This document shows positions 33,385 through 42,602 of a stretch of 64,000 nt of DNA, piece after piece; the first letter of the stretch is position 1; each line of letters begins with the position of its first letter. The notes under the pieces are model-generated. The model was not told the origin of the DNA and searched no databases. It saw nothing but the letters and a program-made list of their open reading frames with translations. A program made the position numbers and the translations under genes. The DNA is from UBA7657 sp049652985 (GTDB lineage Bacteria > Pseudomonadota > Alphaproteobacteria > Micavibrionales > Micavibrionaceae), in the NCBI GenBank assembly GCA_049652985.1, contig JBASFK010000001.1:62001-126000 (forward strand), written 5' to 3'.

Positions 33385-33840
33385 ATGGCCCAGAAGAACC
33401 CTTTCGCGGATTTTTTCGCACAGAACGACTTCTCAAAATTGCTTGAAAACTACCAGGGCGTGCCTTTCGACCTGAAAACGCTGCTGGAAACGCAGCGCAG
33501 AAATATCCAGGCAATCAGCGAAGCCAACCAGGTTTCGGTCGGCCACCTGCAGACCATCGCCCAGCGCCAGGCGGAAATTCTTTCGCAGATCGTCGAGGAT
33601 AATTCCTCGCTCGCCAAGGAGCTGATGACCGAAGGAACGCCGGAGGAGAAAATCTCCAAGAATGCAAAACTTTTCAAAGGCATTTACGAGCGCACGGTCG
33701 GCAACATGAAAGAGCTGTCCGAGATGATCAACAAGTCGAACCAGGAAGCATCGGCGATCATCAACAAGCGCGTCGCGGCGACGATGAACGAGATTCAATC
33801 CTCGCTCGAAAAAACGTCATCCGGCAAAAAAGCTGCCTAG
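33385..33840 (+). CDS. phasin family protein
   Basis: Phasins coat polyhydroxyalkanoate granules and set their size. The 151-residue protein is almost wholly helical and amphipathic: NPFADFFAQNDFSKLLENYQ at the start, FDLKTLLETQRRNIQAISEA, LQTIAQRQAEILSQIVEDN and the closing MNEIQSSLEKTSSGKKA. These are typical of the Phasin_2 family. AAAGGAC before the ATG is a good ribosome-binding site. The phaCAB and phaR genes are 13 kb away; the shared TGCA sites suggest PhaR ties the loci together. Confidence 0.9.
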   Translation: MAQKNPFADFFAQNDFSKLLENYQGVPFDLKTLLETQRRNIQAISEANQVSVGHLQTIAQRQAEILSQIVEDNSSLAKELMTEGTPEEKISKNAKLFKGIYERTVGNMKELSEMINKSNQEASAIINKRVAATMNEIQSSLEKTSSGKKAA

Positions 33841-33845
33841 TCGTC

Positions 33846-35171
33846 TTAAACCGGCAGGCGGATGATCACCTTCAGCCCGCCATGGCCGCTGTCTTCCAGC
33901 CATATCTTGCCGCCATGGCCGTGGACAATCTCCATGGCTATCGGCAGCCCCAGCCCGACGCCGCCGGTCGCCGCGTTGCGCGACGAATCCACGCGGTAAA
34001 ACGGGCGGAAAACATCTTCATACTGATCCTGCGGAACGCCCGGCCCGTCATCCTCGATGACAATATTCAGGTACCTCCCGTCCAGAGCGGTCAACAGCCA
34101 GATATGCTTACCGTACTGGCCAGCATTCGTGACGATATTCATCAGGCACCGCTCAAACGCCACAGGCCGCAACATCAGCGTCACCTCTTCCGGCACGCTC
34201 GTTTCAATATTCAGCTCCTGCCGCCGCGCGGCGTCCGCGATCTTGCCGATTATTGCCCCCAGATTCACCGGCTGCGCTTCCTCGTCGCCTTCGCCGCGCA
34301 CGAAATCGAGATAACCGCCGATCATTTTTTCCATTTCCTGGATATCGCCCTTCATAGCGCTGACCTCGTTGCTCTCCGGAAGCATCGCGAGTTGTAATTT
34401 CAAACGCGTGAGCGGCGTGCGCAAATCATGCGAAACGCCCGCCAACATCGTCGTGCGCTGCTCGATCTGCCTTTTGATGCGCTTATGCATGTCGAGAAAC
34501 GCATCACCCGCCTGCCGCACCTCTTTCGCGCCTTCCGGCTTGAAATAAGCCACGTCCCGCCCCTTGCCGAAGCGCTCCGCCGCCGCCGCCAGCTTGCGGA
34601 TCGGCCTGATCTGGTTCCGCATGAACAAAATCGCAATGGCCAGCAGTACGATCGATGACCCAATCATCCACAGCAGGAAAATATAACCCGACGAAGAGAA
34701 CAGACGGCGCTGCGGCAGAATAACGCTGAGCACCCCTTCGCTAAGCTGGACGTCGATGATAATCCATTTTTCATCGTCGTCTATCGTCAGGAAAAACGGC
34801 CGCTGCAGGCTCATCTCCAGTTGCTTCTTCAGCGTCGCCGCCATGTGCGACTTCCATGCATCGGGCTGGAAATTGCTCGATTTTTTCTCAATCGCCGCCC
34901 CCGGCGCAAAACCGACCAGCAGGTCAAGATGTTGCGAAGCATAGCCGATGATATCCTGCATTTCCTGCGCCGAAGGTTCGCCCTCGAACGCGCTGGCGAT
35001 CAATGCAGTTTCTCCCGCCACGGAATAGGCAAGACGCATCGTCATCTTGCTCCAGTGGCGATCAAAAAATACGAAAGTCGCGATCATCTGAATCAGCAAT
35101 ATCGGCGTGATCAAAATCATCAGCGAGCGGCCAAGCAGCGTACGCGGAAGAAGTTTTTTCAGGGAAAACAT
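33846..35171 (-). CDS. EnvZ-type sensor histidine kinase
   Basis: A 441-residue kinase with two membrane segments (about 17-36 and 163-184) around a periplasmic domain of about 125 residues, a HAMP domain (RNQIRPIRKLAAAAERFGKG), then the EnvZ-like H-box LAGVSHDLRTPLTRLK with His248, and an ATPase domain with NAGQYG, EDDGPGVP and GGVGLGLPI. The start codon directly abuts the stop of the response regulator gene upstream, so the two are co-translated. It should phosphorylate that regulator. The signal is unknown; EnvZ itself answers to osmolarity, but the periplasmic part differs between lineages. Confidence 0.93.
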   Translation of the reverse strand: MFSLKKLLPRTLLGRSLMILITPILLIQMIATFVFFDRHWSKMTMRLAYSVAGETALIASAFEGEPSAQEMQDIIGYASQHLDLLVGFAPGAAIEKKSSNFQPDAWKSHMAATLKKQLEMSLQRPFFLTIDDDEKWIIIDVQLSEGVLSVILPQRRLFSSSGYIFLLWMIGSSIVLLAIAILFMRNQIRPIRKLAAAAERFGKGRDVAYFKPEGAKEVRQAGDAFLDMHKRIKRQIEQRTTMLAGVSHDLRTPLTRLKLQLAMLPESNEVSAMKGDIQEMEKMIGGYLDFVRGEGDEEAQPVNLGAIIGKIADAARRQELNIETSVPEEVTLMLRPVAFERCLMNIVTNAGQYGKHIWLLTALDGRYLNIVIEDDGPGVPQDQYEDVFRPFYRVDSSRNAATGGVGLGLPIAMEIVHGHGGKIWLEDSGHGGLKVIIRLPV

Positions 35172-35888
35172 CTACGGCTCCTCCGTGCGCAGGAGATAAC
35201 CCTTGCCGCGCACGGTCTGCAGGTAGCGCGGCGCGCGCGTATCCTTCTCGATCTTGCGGCGCAAACGAGTCACCTGCACGTCGATCGTTCGCTCGCCCGC
35301 GTCCAGCCCGCATTTGCGTGCCAGCTCTTCCCGCGTCACCGGCTCGCCCGACCGCTCCGCCAGCGCACGGATCAGTTGCGCCTCCGCCGCGGTCAGCACC
35401 ATGATCTCCTCGCCGTTCCGTAATTCATCGCGTTCCGGGTCGAAACGCCATACGCCGAGTCTAAACGGCTTCAGCGTTTCGTTCTTCTGAGCCGTGCGCC
35501 GTAAAATCGCGTTCAGCCGCAGAACCAACTCACGCGGCTCGAACGGTTTGGGCAGGTAATCATCCGCCCCCGCTTCCAGTCCCGTGATGCGGTCCTGCGC
35601 CTCGCCGAGCGCGGTCAAGAGCAATACGGGTATCTTGTGGGTTTTCTGCAGGTCGCGCGTCAGCTCGATCCCGCTCTCGCCCGGCATCATCACGTCCACC
35701 ACCAGCGCATCGAAGGCAAAGCTCCGCAGCATGCTCCGCGCCTCGGCGGCATCGCCCGCACTCATGACCATAAAGCCATGCTCAAGCAGGTAGCGCGAGA
35801 CAAGCTCGGAAATGCGCTTGTCGTCGTCCACCACCAGCACATGCGGCCGGGAAGCGAGGCTGGATGCTGTATCCATTGCGGAATTCAT
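35172..35888 (-). CDS. OmpR/PetR-type response regulator
   Basis: A 238-residue regulator with a receiver domain (acidic pair Asp21 and Asp22, phosphorylation site Asp65 in VVDVMMPG, Lys114 in LPKPFEP) and a winged-helix output domain (LTAAEAQLIRALAERSG, then RTIDVQVTRLRRKIEKD and VRGKGYLLR). It is the first gene of the pair with the EnvZ-type kinase. In many alphaproteobacteria an OmpR-like pair, sometimes called PetR, lies beside a branched-chain aminotransferase, and ilvE is divergent here. Target genes are unknown; ilvE or outer membrane genes would be natural candidates. Confidence 0.93.
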   Translation of the reverse strand: MNSAMDTASSLASRPHVLVVDDDKRISELVSRYLLEHGFMVMSAGDAAEARSMLRSFAFDALVVDVMMPGESGIELTRDLQKTHKIPVLLLTALGEAQDRITGLEAGADDYLPKPFEPRELVLRLNAILRRTAQKNETLKPFRLGVWRFDPERDELRNGEEIMVLTAAEAQLIRALAERSGEPVTREELARKCGLDAGERTIDVQVTRLRRKIEKDTRAPRYLQTVRGKGYLLRTEEP

Positions 35889-35960
35889 GAAAATGTTTAC
35901 AAACCCTGTGGTTTTCCTGTATTAACCTAGACGGAATTGACGCAAGCGTAAACAGCGAAA

Positions 35961-35984
35961 ACCCGGGAAAATACCCGGGAAAAT
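35961..35984 (+). repeat. exact tandem 12-base repeat before ilvE
   Basis: ACCCGGGAAAAT occurs twice without a gap, between the divergent starts of the response regulator (35888) and ilvE (36009). It may be a paired binding site for a regulator, or a chance duplication in the ilvE leader. Confidence 0.6.
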
Positions 35985-36008
35985 ATAGGAAAAACCAAGG
36001 ATTTCCCC

Positions 36009-36917
36009 ATGGCCAATGCCCCGAAAATCCCCCTGCACGACCGCGACGGCTATATCTGGGTCGATGGCGTAATGGTACCCTGGCGCGAAGCCAAGGTTCA
36101 TGTCCTGACCCATTCGCTGCATTACGCCACGCAGGTGTTCGAGGGCGAGCGCGCCTACAATGGCCGCATATTTAAATCACAGGAGCATACCGAGCGCCTC
36201 TTCGACTCGGGCCGCATGATCCACATGACCATCCCGATCGCCGCACAGGTGATCGAGAACGCGAAGCGCGAAGTTTTGGAAGCCAACAAACTGAGCGGCG
36301 CCTATATCCGCCCCATGGCCTGGCGCGGCAGTGAATCTCTCGGCGTCGGCTTCAACGGCACATCGGTGCACGTCATGGTCGCTGCGTGGGACTGGGGCAG
36401 CTATTTCTCGCCGGAAATTCTTGAAAAGGGCATTTCGCTGAAAACCTCGCGCTGGAAAAAACCCGCGCCTGACGCCGCCCCCATCCACAGCAAGACGAGT
36501 TGCCATTATAACGTCAGCACCATGGTGCGCGAGGAATCGATCGCTGCCGGCTACACCGACGGCCTGCTGCACGATTTCGAAGGCTACATCGCCGAGTGCA
36601 CCGGCGCGAATTTCTTCGCCATCAAAGACGGTGCATTGATCACGCCCATCGCCGACCGTTTCCTGAACGGCATCACGAGGCAAACGGTTTTACAAATCGC
36701 CCGCGACCTCGGCATCAAGACTGAGGAGCGCCGCATCCGGCCTGAAGAGCTCAACAATTTCGAAGAAATTTTTGTCACCGGCAGCGCCGCCGAAGTCACC
36801 GCCGTTGGCAAAATCGACTCTCACGAATACAAGGTCGGCCCCGTAACCCGCCGCCTGCGCGATGCTTACCGCGACCTCGTGAACTCCGCCGCGCCGAAAG
36901 CCAAAACCGCAGCCTGA
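36009..36917 (+). CDS. ilvE: branched-chain amino acid aminotransferase
   Basis: IlvE moves amino groups between glutamate and the keto acids of valine, leucine and isoleucine, using pyridoxal phosphate. The 302-residue class IV aminotransferase has HYATQVFEGERAYNG (38-52), the cofactor lysine Lys162 in IHSKTSCHYN, EGYIAECTGANFFAIKDG, and the GITRQTVLQIARDLGI motif. All fit the family. It is divergent from the two-component pair and ends 5 bases before the convergent pstB gene, so no terminator is visible between them. Confidence 0.95.
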   Translation: MANAPKIPLHDRDGYIWVDGVMVPWREAKVHVLTHSLHYATQVFEGERAYNGRIFKSQEHTERLFDSGRMIHMTIPIAAQVIENAKREVLEANKLSGAYIRPMAWRGSESLGVGFNGTSVHVMVAAWDWGSYFSPEILEKGISLKTSRWKKPAPDAAPIHSKTSCHYNVSTMVREESIAAGYTDGLLHDFEGYIAECTGANFFAIKDGALITPIADRFLNGITRQTVLQIARDLGIKTEERRIRPEELNNFEEIFVTGSAAEVTAVGKIDSHEYKVGPVTRRLRDAYRDLVNSAAPKAKTAA

Positions 36918-36922
36918 CTTTC

Positions 36923-37732
36923 TTAACCGAATTTCCCGCTCACATAATCTTTCGTCTGGGAATGGATGGGCGCATCAAAAATTTGCATCGTCTCCCCGGA
37001 TTCGATGATCTTGCCGAGATGAAAGAAAGCAGTATGCCCGGACAGGCGTTGCGCCTGGGCCATCGAGTGCGTGACGATGACGATGGTGTATTTCTTTTTC
37101 AATTCCCGGATAAGTTCTTCCACCCGCGCCGTGGCGATGGGGTCAAGAGCCGAGCAAGGTTCGTCCATTAAAACAACTTCAGGCTCCGTCGCAATAGCGC
37201 GCGCGATGCACAGGCGCTGCTGCTGCCCGCCTGAAAGCGAAGTGCCCAGGGAATCCAGCCGGTCTTTCACTTCCTCCCACAACCCCACGCGCTCGAGACT
37301 GCTCTGCACCAGCGCCTCGAGATCATAACCCGACGCCAGCCGGTGAATGCGCGGCCCATAGGCGACATTCTCGTATATGGATTTTGGAAACGGGTTGGCC
37401 TTCTGGAAGACCATGCCGATTTTCTGGCGCAGCAGAATAACGTCAACGCTGCGGTCGTAAATGTTATAGCCGTCGAGAGTCACGGTCCCGGCGACGCGGC
37501 ACCCGTCCACCACGTCATTCATCCGGTTCAGACAGCGTATAAACGTCGACTTCCCGCAGCCTGAAGGACCGATCAGCGCCGTCACCTTGTTGGTTAAAAT
37601 CGGAAGATCGACATCAAACAACGCCTGCTTGGTGCCGTAGAACACGCTTAAACCCTGCGCCTCCATACGGATTTCATTGTCTGAAAAATTCTGCTTCGCT
37701 TTCGCTTTCATTCTCTCACCATTTGATTTCAT
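36923..37732 (-). CDS. pstB: phosphate ABC transporter ATPase
   Basis: PstB is the ATPase of the high-affinity phosphate importer. The 269-residue protein has Walker A GPSGCGKST (55-63), the Pst-typical FIRCLNRMND, the Q-loop MVFQKANPFPKSIYENV, the signature LSGGQQQR, Walker B VVLMDEPCSALDP and the switch THSMAQAQR. AAGGC lies upstream of the ATG at 37732; a second ATG 7 codons later is less well placed. Its start overlaps the end of pstA by 17 bases. It is the last gene of the operon; the phoU gene that usually follows is absent here. Confidence 0.96.
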   Translation of the reverse strand: MKSNGERMKAKAKQNFSDNEIRMEAQGLSVFYGTKQALFDVDLPILTNKVTALIGPSGCGKSTFIRCLNRMNDVVDGCRVAGTVTLDGYNIYDRSVDVILLRQKIGMVFQKANPFPKSIYENVAYGPRIHRLASGYDLEALVQSSLERVGLWEEVKDRLDSLGTSLSGGQQQRLCIARAIATEPEVVLMDEPCSALDPIATARVEELIRELKKKYTIVIVTHSMAQAQRLSGHTAFFHLGKIIESGETMQIFDAPIHSQTKDYVSGKFG

Positions 37733-39047
37733 ATTTATGCCTTACCCACGCCGCAAAAACATTGATCACCGCAAGCACCATGAGCAGAATGATGATCGCC
37801 GCCGCCGTGTTTTCAACAAAGCCCGCCTCCGGGTTGTTCGCCCACAGAAAAATCTGCACAGGCAGGGATGTCGCGGGGTCGGTAATGCCGCGCGGAATGT
37901 CTGTCACAAAGGCCACCATGCCGATCATCAGCAGCGGCGAGGTTTCCCCGAGCGCCCGCGCGATGCTCAGGATAAAGCCGGTCATGATCCCCGGCAGCGC
38001 ATACAGCACCGTGTGATGAAGCGCAATCTGCACAGGCGTTGCGCCCATCGCCATCGCCGCAAAACGAATGGACCGCGGTACCGTCCGCAGCGCGTTCCGG
38101 CTGGCGATCACGATGACAGGCAAAATCAGCAGCGCCAGCGTCAGCCCGCCGACAAGCGCCGATGAACGCGGCATATTCATCATGTTAATGTAAACCGACA
38201 GCCCCAGCAGGCCGTAAATGATCGACGGCACCGCCGCCAGGTTGTTGATATTGACCTCGATCAGGTCGGTAAACCAGTTCTCCTTGGCAAATTCCTCCAG
38301 GTACACCGCCGTCGCGACGCCCAAGGGAAAGGCGACGACAAGGCAGAGCAGGATACTGATCATGGAACCTATAAAGCTGCCGCCTATCCCGGCGCTCTCG
38401 GGCTCCTGCGAGTCCCCACCCGAGAAAAATATATAGTTGAAAATCGTCCGCACCCGCCCTTCCGCGACCAGCCTTTTAATCCAGGAAAACTGAAGCGGGT
38501 CGACCTTATAGCCCGCCAGAGCGGAATCGGCGTCGGGCGGGTGGCGCTTGATGAACATATCGACATTGCTCGCCGCAGGCAGCCAGAGCATCCGCTTTTT
38601 CCCCGCCAGGGAAGGATCGGCCAGCACCATCTCGCGCAATTTGTAATACGCGCTTTTGCTAAGCAGCGCATACAGGTCGAATTTTTCGTGCCGATCCTCA
38701 ACCTCGGGAAATATTTCGCGCATGGCATTCTGCGTCAGCAGGCGGTAATCCGCGGTTTTTGGGTCTTCCCCGATGACCTCCGCGGAAAAATCTATCTCGA
38801 GAAGAATTTCCGTACGCTGAAAGGCCGTATAGCCATTGCCGATGACACTCCAAAGCAAAACACCCAGGAACATGCATGACAAAAGAATGGCCCCCGCCCC
38901 GTAATACCGGAACATGCGCTCCTTGCGCCTGCGGCGAAGCATCCATTTCTGCGCCGGGGATTTTCCCGGTGAAAAAGAAAACGGGTTCTGGTTACGCTGT
39001 ATGCGCTTTATCGCTATGCGCGCGCGGCGTCTGAAAATATCAAGCAT
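37716..39047 (-). CDS. pstA: phosphate ABC transporter permease, long alphaproteobacterial form
   Basis: PstA is one of two membrane subunits of the importer. At 443 residues it is much longer than E. coli PstA: a basic N-terminus and first membrane segment (about 48-70) are followed by a periplasmic insert of about 120 residues, as in the DUF3333-bearing PstA of alphaproteobacteria. The transporter core then shows GGSFIGSMISILLCLVVAF, AVYLEEFAKENWFTDLIEVN and the EAA-like loop SIRFAAMAMGATPVQIALHH. It overlaps pstC by 8 bases and pstB by 17, so the three are translated in series. Confidence 0.93.
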   Translation of the reverse strand: MLDIFRRRARIAIKRIQRNQNPFSFSPGKSPAQKWMLRRRRKERMFRYYGAGAILLSCMFLGVLLWSVIGNGYTAFQRTEILLEIDFSAEVIGEDPKTADYRLLTQNAMREIFPEVEDRHEKFDLYALLSKSAYYKLREMVLADPSLAGKKRMLWLPAASNVDMFIKRHPPDADSALAGYKVDPLQFSWIKRLVAEGRVRTIFNYIFFSGGDSQEPESAGIGGSFIGSMISILLCLVVAFPLGVATAVYLEEFAKENWFTDLIEVNINNLAAVPSIIYGLLGLSVYINMMNMPRSSALVGGLTLALLILPVIVIASRNALRTVPRSIRFAAMAMGATPVQIALHHTVLYALPGIMTGFILSIARALGETSPLLMIGMVAFVTDIPRGITDPATSLPVQIFLWANNPEAGFVENTAAAIIILLMVLAVINVFAAWVRHKYEIKW

Positions 39048-39945
39048 AGCGTTCCCTGTATTTCTTGACGATCGATTGCGCCGCGAAGTTCAGAAACAGC
39101 GTCAGGATCAGAAGCGTAAAACCCAGCGCAAACGCGGCCAGTGTTTTCGGGCTGTCGAATTCATGATCCCCCGTCAGAAGCGTCACGATCTGTACGGTGG
39201 CCGTCGTAACCGATTCCAGCGGGTTGGCCGTCAAATTGCCCGACAGTCCCGCCGCCATAACCACGATCATCGTCTCGCCGATAGCCCGCGATATGCCCAG
39301 CAGCACCGCGCCGATAATCCCGGGCATGGCCGCCGGGATCATGATCTTGCAGACGGTTTCCGAAGGCGTCGCCCCCATCGCCAGCGAGCCGTAAATAAGC
39401 GATTTCGGCACGGCGCTGATCACATCCTCGGAGAGCGACATGATAAAAGGCGTAATCATAATACCCATCACGGCCCCGGCGACCAGAGCGCTTTCCGAAG
39501 CGATGGAAAGCCCGATCATATCGCCCGCTTCCCGCAGCAGCGGCGAAAAAGTAACGACGGCGAAATAGCCGTACACGACCGTCGGTATGCCCGCCAGTAT
39601 TTCTAAAACAGGCTTAAATCCGTTGCGCATGGCCGGGCTGGCATAGACCGAGAGATAAATCGCCGCCAGCAGCCCGAGGGGAATAGCGACAAGCATCGCG
39701 ATGAGCGCGATCATGATCGTTCCGGTAAAGATCGGTATCGCGCCGAAATGGCCGGAGCTTCCCGCCTGGTCGCTGCGGATCGCCGTCTGCGGGCTCCACT
39801 CCGTTCCGAAAAAGAATGACGCGGGGGAAACATGCGTGAAAAACCGCAATGTCTCCGAAAAGACGGAAAGAACGATCAGCACCGTGATCAGAATGGAGAT
39901 CACGGTGCCAATCAGGAGAAATGATTTTACGATACGGTCAAACAA
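39040..39945 (-). CDS. pstC: phosphate ABC transporter permease
   Basis: PstC is the partner membrane subunit. The 301-residue protein has six predicted membrane segments, a long first periplasmic loop with FFFGTEWSPQTAIR, the LAAIYLSVYASPAMRNGFKP segment, IPTVVYGYFAVVTF and the ATPase-contact loop YGSLAMGATPSETVCKIMIP. It is the short E. coli-like type, whereas many alphaproteobacterial PstC proteins carry an N-terminal extension. It starts 9 bases after the end of the porin gene and overlaps pstA by 8. Confidence 0.94.
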   Translation of the reverse strand: MFDRIVKSFLLIGTVISILITVLIVLSVFSETLRFFTHVSPASFFFGTEWSPQTAIRSDQAGSSGHFGAIPIFTGTIMIALIAMLVAIPLGLLAAIYLSVYASPAMRNGFKPVLEILAGIPTVVYGYFAVVTFSPLLREAGDMIGLSIASESALVAGAVMGIMITPFIMSLSEDVISAVPKSLIYGSLAMGATPSETVCKIMIPAAMPGIIGAVLLGISRAIGETMIVVMAAGLSGNLTANPLESVTTATVQIVTLLTGDHEFDSPKTLAAFALGFTLLILTLFLNFAAQSIVKKYRERYA

Positions 39946-39954
39946 GATTTTGCC

Positions 39955-41352
39955 TTAGAAATCCCATTGCACCCGGACGGTAGCCACGGTCGGATCGTCA
40001 TCCGGCACCGACGCATCGTCGTTGGTGTTGACATCCACGACATTCAACATGGTACGGATATAATCCGTCATGTACCAGTTGACGCCGAGCGTGACATTAC
40101 TCATCTCGCCGCCCACGATCCCGGCAGACCTGTCGGTCAGGTCGAGATTGTCGTAGCGCGCCAGGACTTCCCAGGCGCCCCACCCACCCTCGCTCCGGCT
40201 GAGCGGGTTTTCAGGCTTCACGCGGTCGAAATTCCCGGTTTTTCCCTTGTAGGGACGGGTTTCGCCGGTGAGGAAATAACTGGCCTGCCCGTACCAGCCG
40301 TCGAAATCGGGACTGCTCCCGTTCGCGCGGTCGATATTGTTCAGGAAATATTCCCCCTGGAATGAGAGCGGCCCGAAAACCCCCGCCAGTTCCGCGCTCC
40401 AGACTGTGGAGCGGTCGACGTTGGTAATCGCACCGGTGGTGATCATGTTCGGACCCGTGCCTGCCGGACGTCCGGTGAGCGTCACCGATTCCGTCGTCGA
40501 GTTCGGCGAGCGGAAACTGCCGCCGAGCCCCACATGCAGCACGTTGGGACTGTTCATCAACAAATCAACGGAGCCGCGCGCGTCAAGCGAAACCGCTTCG
40601 TCGTCCGTCGTGTTGTTGCCGGGGTCCTCGTTGAACACGCCGCCAGCGAGCGACCAGTTCTCTCCGCCGCCTTTCAACGCCGCACCGAGAATCTCATCCC
40701 GCGTGAACGCCGTGCTGGCCGGGGAAAGCTCGGTAAAGGACATGTAGTTGGAGCTTGTGTTCTGCTCAAGTCCCACCGGGGGCTTGAAATTACCCGCCCA
40801 AAGCTCGGCCAGGTCAAACCCGGTATAGGCAAGGTACATTTCCTTGATGTTCGAGCCTTCGCCGCTGAAATCCATCTCGGCCTTGTAGTTGAAGTCCTCG
40901 CCCAGATTGCCCTTGAAGCCAATACGCGCGCGGCGGAAATGCGCGCCGTTCGGCTGGTCGCGCTTGTCGTCCGCAAAGTGCGTGTAATCCAGGTGCACGC
41001 GTCCGATGGGCTGGAAGGAATATTTGCCGTCGGCCGATTCTATTTTGGGAGATGGCTTCATACTGATCTTCACGCCATCGGTACCGCCCGCAGCCGGAGC
41101 GATATTCGCGAGCTTCTGCGAAACCGCCGCCTCCTGCTGAACGATCTTCTGCGACTGGGTCTCGATCTGCGCTTTCTGCGCCTCGATAATCCCGCCCTGG
41201 GCTTCGACAACACCTCCCAGTTTTTCAACTTTCTGCGCCAGCATTTCGATCTGCTTTTGCATCTGTTCCATTGTCATGGTCTCTGCCGCGAGTGCGGGCG
41301 TCTCCATGGTCAGCAGGAATGCTGCTGACGTTAGTAATAACGTCTTTTTCAT
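39955..41352 (-). CDS. OprP/OprO-type phosphate-selective porin
   Basis: A 465-residue outer-membrane porin. A signal peptide (cut after ALA, near 23) is followed by a coiled coil of about 70 residues (MEQMQKQIEMLAQKVEKLGG and repeats of IEAQKAQ), which may trimerise or reach the wall, and then a beta-barrel domain of the OprP/OprO family: PIGRVHLDYTHFADD, RRARIGFKGNLGEDFNYKAE and the C-terminal VRVQWDF, ending in phenylalanine as porins do. Its position between pstS and pstC strongly suggests phosphate uptake across the outer membrane. Selectivity for phosphate is inferred from family and context. Confidence 0.9.
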   Translation of the reverse strand: MKKTLLLTSAAFLLTMETPALAAETMTMEQMQKQIEMLAQKVEKLGGVVEAQGGIIEAQKAQIETQSQKIVQQEAAVSQKLANIAPAAGGTDGVKISMKPSPKIESADGKYSFQPIGRVHLDYTHFADDKRDQPNGAHFRRARIGFKGNLGEDFNYKAEMDFSGEGSNIKEMYLAYTGFDLAELWAGNFKPPVGLEQNTSSNYMSFTELSPASTAFTRDEILGAALKGGGENWSLAGGVFNEDPGNNTTDDEAVSLDARGSVDLLMNSPNVLHVGLGGSFRSPNSTTESVTLTGRPAGTGPNMITTGAITNVDRSTVWSAELAGVFGPLSFQGEYFLNNIDRANGSSPDFDGWYGQASYFLTGETRPYKGKTGNFDRVKPENPLSRSEGGWGAWEVLARYDNLDLTDRSAGIVGGEMSNVTLGVNWYMTDYIRTMLNVVDVNTNDDASVPDDDPTVATVRVQWDF

Positions 41353-41378
41353 GTTGAATTTCCTATATCTGCACGTTT

Positions 41379-42470
41379 CTAGTTCGACTTGACCGCGGAA
41401 AGAGCTGCTGCCCGTTTCTCCATGGTCTTAAGCTCATCCCCTGGAAGAGGGATCAGCCCTTTCGCCGCCAGGTAGCCTTCCGGACCTGCAGCCTTTTCGC
41501 TGACTGCTTCCTGTATGAAAGCGTCCAGCCCGGCCGTAACGGAGACATGCGCGTCCTTGACATACATGAACAGCGCGCGCGAGACAGGATACGATCCGTC
41601 GGCGATCGTTTCGAAAGCAGGAGCGATGCCCCCGACCTTGCTGCCATGGACGGAGTCCTCATTCTCTTCAAGGAAGCTGTAGCCGAAAATACCCAGCGCA
41701 TCCGGGTTGCTCTTAAGCTTCTGCACGATCAGGTTGTCGTTTTCACCCGCTTCGATGAAAGCACCGTCTTCCCGCATCAGGTGGCAGTTCTTTTTCCGCT
41801 CATCCTCGTCCGTCCAGATCGCTTTGAAAGCGTCCTTGTCGGCGCAGGCTTTTTCCATCACCAGCTCCACGAACGCATCGCGCGTTCCCGATGTGGTGGG
41901 CGGGCCGTAAACCTCGATCTTCACGGCGGGAAGTGTCGGGTCGATCTCGTTCCACATTTTGTAAGGGTTATCGACCAGCTTGCCCTCGACAACAACCTGC
42001 TTGGCCAGCGCGGCGAATATCTGGTCCTTGGTCAGGTCAAACACCGGCGATTTCCGGGCATTCGCCAGGACGATGCCGTCAAAACCGATCTTGATCTCGG
42101 TAATGTCCTTCACACCGTTTTCGGCGCAAAGCTTGCGTTCACTGTCCTTGATCGCGCGGGAAGCATTAGCGATATCGGGAAATGTATCTCCCACGCCGCC
42201 GCAGAAAAGTTTCAGGCCTCCGCCCGTGCCCGTCGATTCGACGATGGGCGATGCGTTTTCCGTTGTCTTTCCGAACTCCTCGGCAATTGTCGTTGCGAAC
42301 GGATAAACCGTGGAAGATCCCACGATGTGAATCTGCTCACCCGCCTGCGCCTGTGATACAGGCATAAAAAAAACCGCCAAAGCGGTTACGGATAAACAGG
42401 CGGCTGATTTCAGAATCAATGTTTTTTTGCCCGGGGGCGGAGTGTGGGGGGGAGTGAAGGTCTTAATCAT
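41379..42470 (-). CDS. pstS: phosphate ABC transporter substrate-binding protein
   Basis: PstS captures phosphate in the periplasm. From ATG 42470 (AGAGGA 5 bases upstream) the 363-residue protein has a long signal with a K- and P-rich start, ending AQAG, then IVGSSTVYPFATTIAEEFG, STGTGGGLKLFCGGVG, IGFDGIVLAN and TSGTRDAFVEL, the phosphate-contact loops of the family. The ATG at 42506 adds only an unlikely leader. It is the first gene of the pst operon, followed after 26 bases by the porin. The upstream region carries a weak Pho-box-like repeat. Confidence 0.95.
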   Translation of the reverse strand: MIKTFTPPHTPPPGKKTLILKSAACLSVTALAVFFMPVSQAQAGEQIHIVGSSTVYPFATTIAEEFGKTTENASPIVESTGTGGGLKLFCGGVGDTFPDIANASRAIKDSERKLCAENGVKDITEIKIGFDGIVLANARKSPVFDLTKDQIFAALAKQVVVEGKLVDNPYKMWNEIDPTLPAVKIEVYGPPTTSGTRDAFVELVMEKACADKDAFKAIWTDEDERKKNCHLMREDGAFIEAGENDNLIVQKLKSNPDALGIFGYSFLEENEDSVHGSKVGGIAPAFETIADGSYPVSRALFMYVKDAHVSVTAGLDAFIQEAVSEKAAGPEGYLAAKGLIPLPGDELKTMEKRAAALSAVKSN

Positions 42471-42499
42471 AATGTCCTCTTTATGGTTGTACCAAGTTG

Positions 42500-42550
42500 G
42501 TGACATGAGGCTGATAACCTTTTTTGCAGTGCAATAACAAGTCTTGTTAT
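42500..42550 (-). promoter_or_regulatory. pstS upstream region: Pho-box-like repeat and a 17-base palindrome
   Basis: On the minus strand TTATCA and ATGTCAC repeat at an 11-base period (42500-42517), a degenerate match to the paired TGTCA of PhoB boxes. ATAACAAG-T-CTTGTTAT (42534-42550) is a perfect palindrome, about 65-80 bases upstream of the start, with the size of an operator. Confidence 0.35.
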
Positions 42551-42602
42551 AAAAAAATCTTTATGCTAAAAATTAAGAATCACCGGACATCTCCGCTCTT
42601 TT

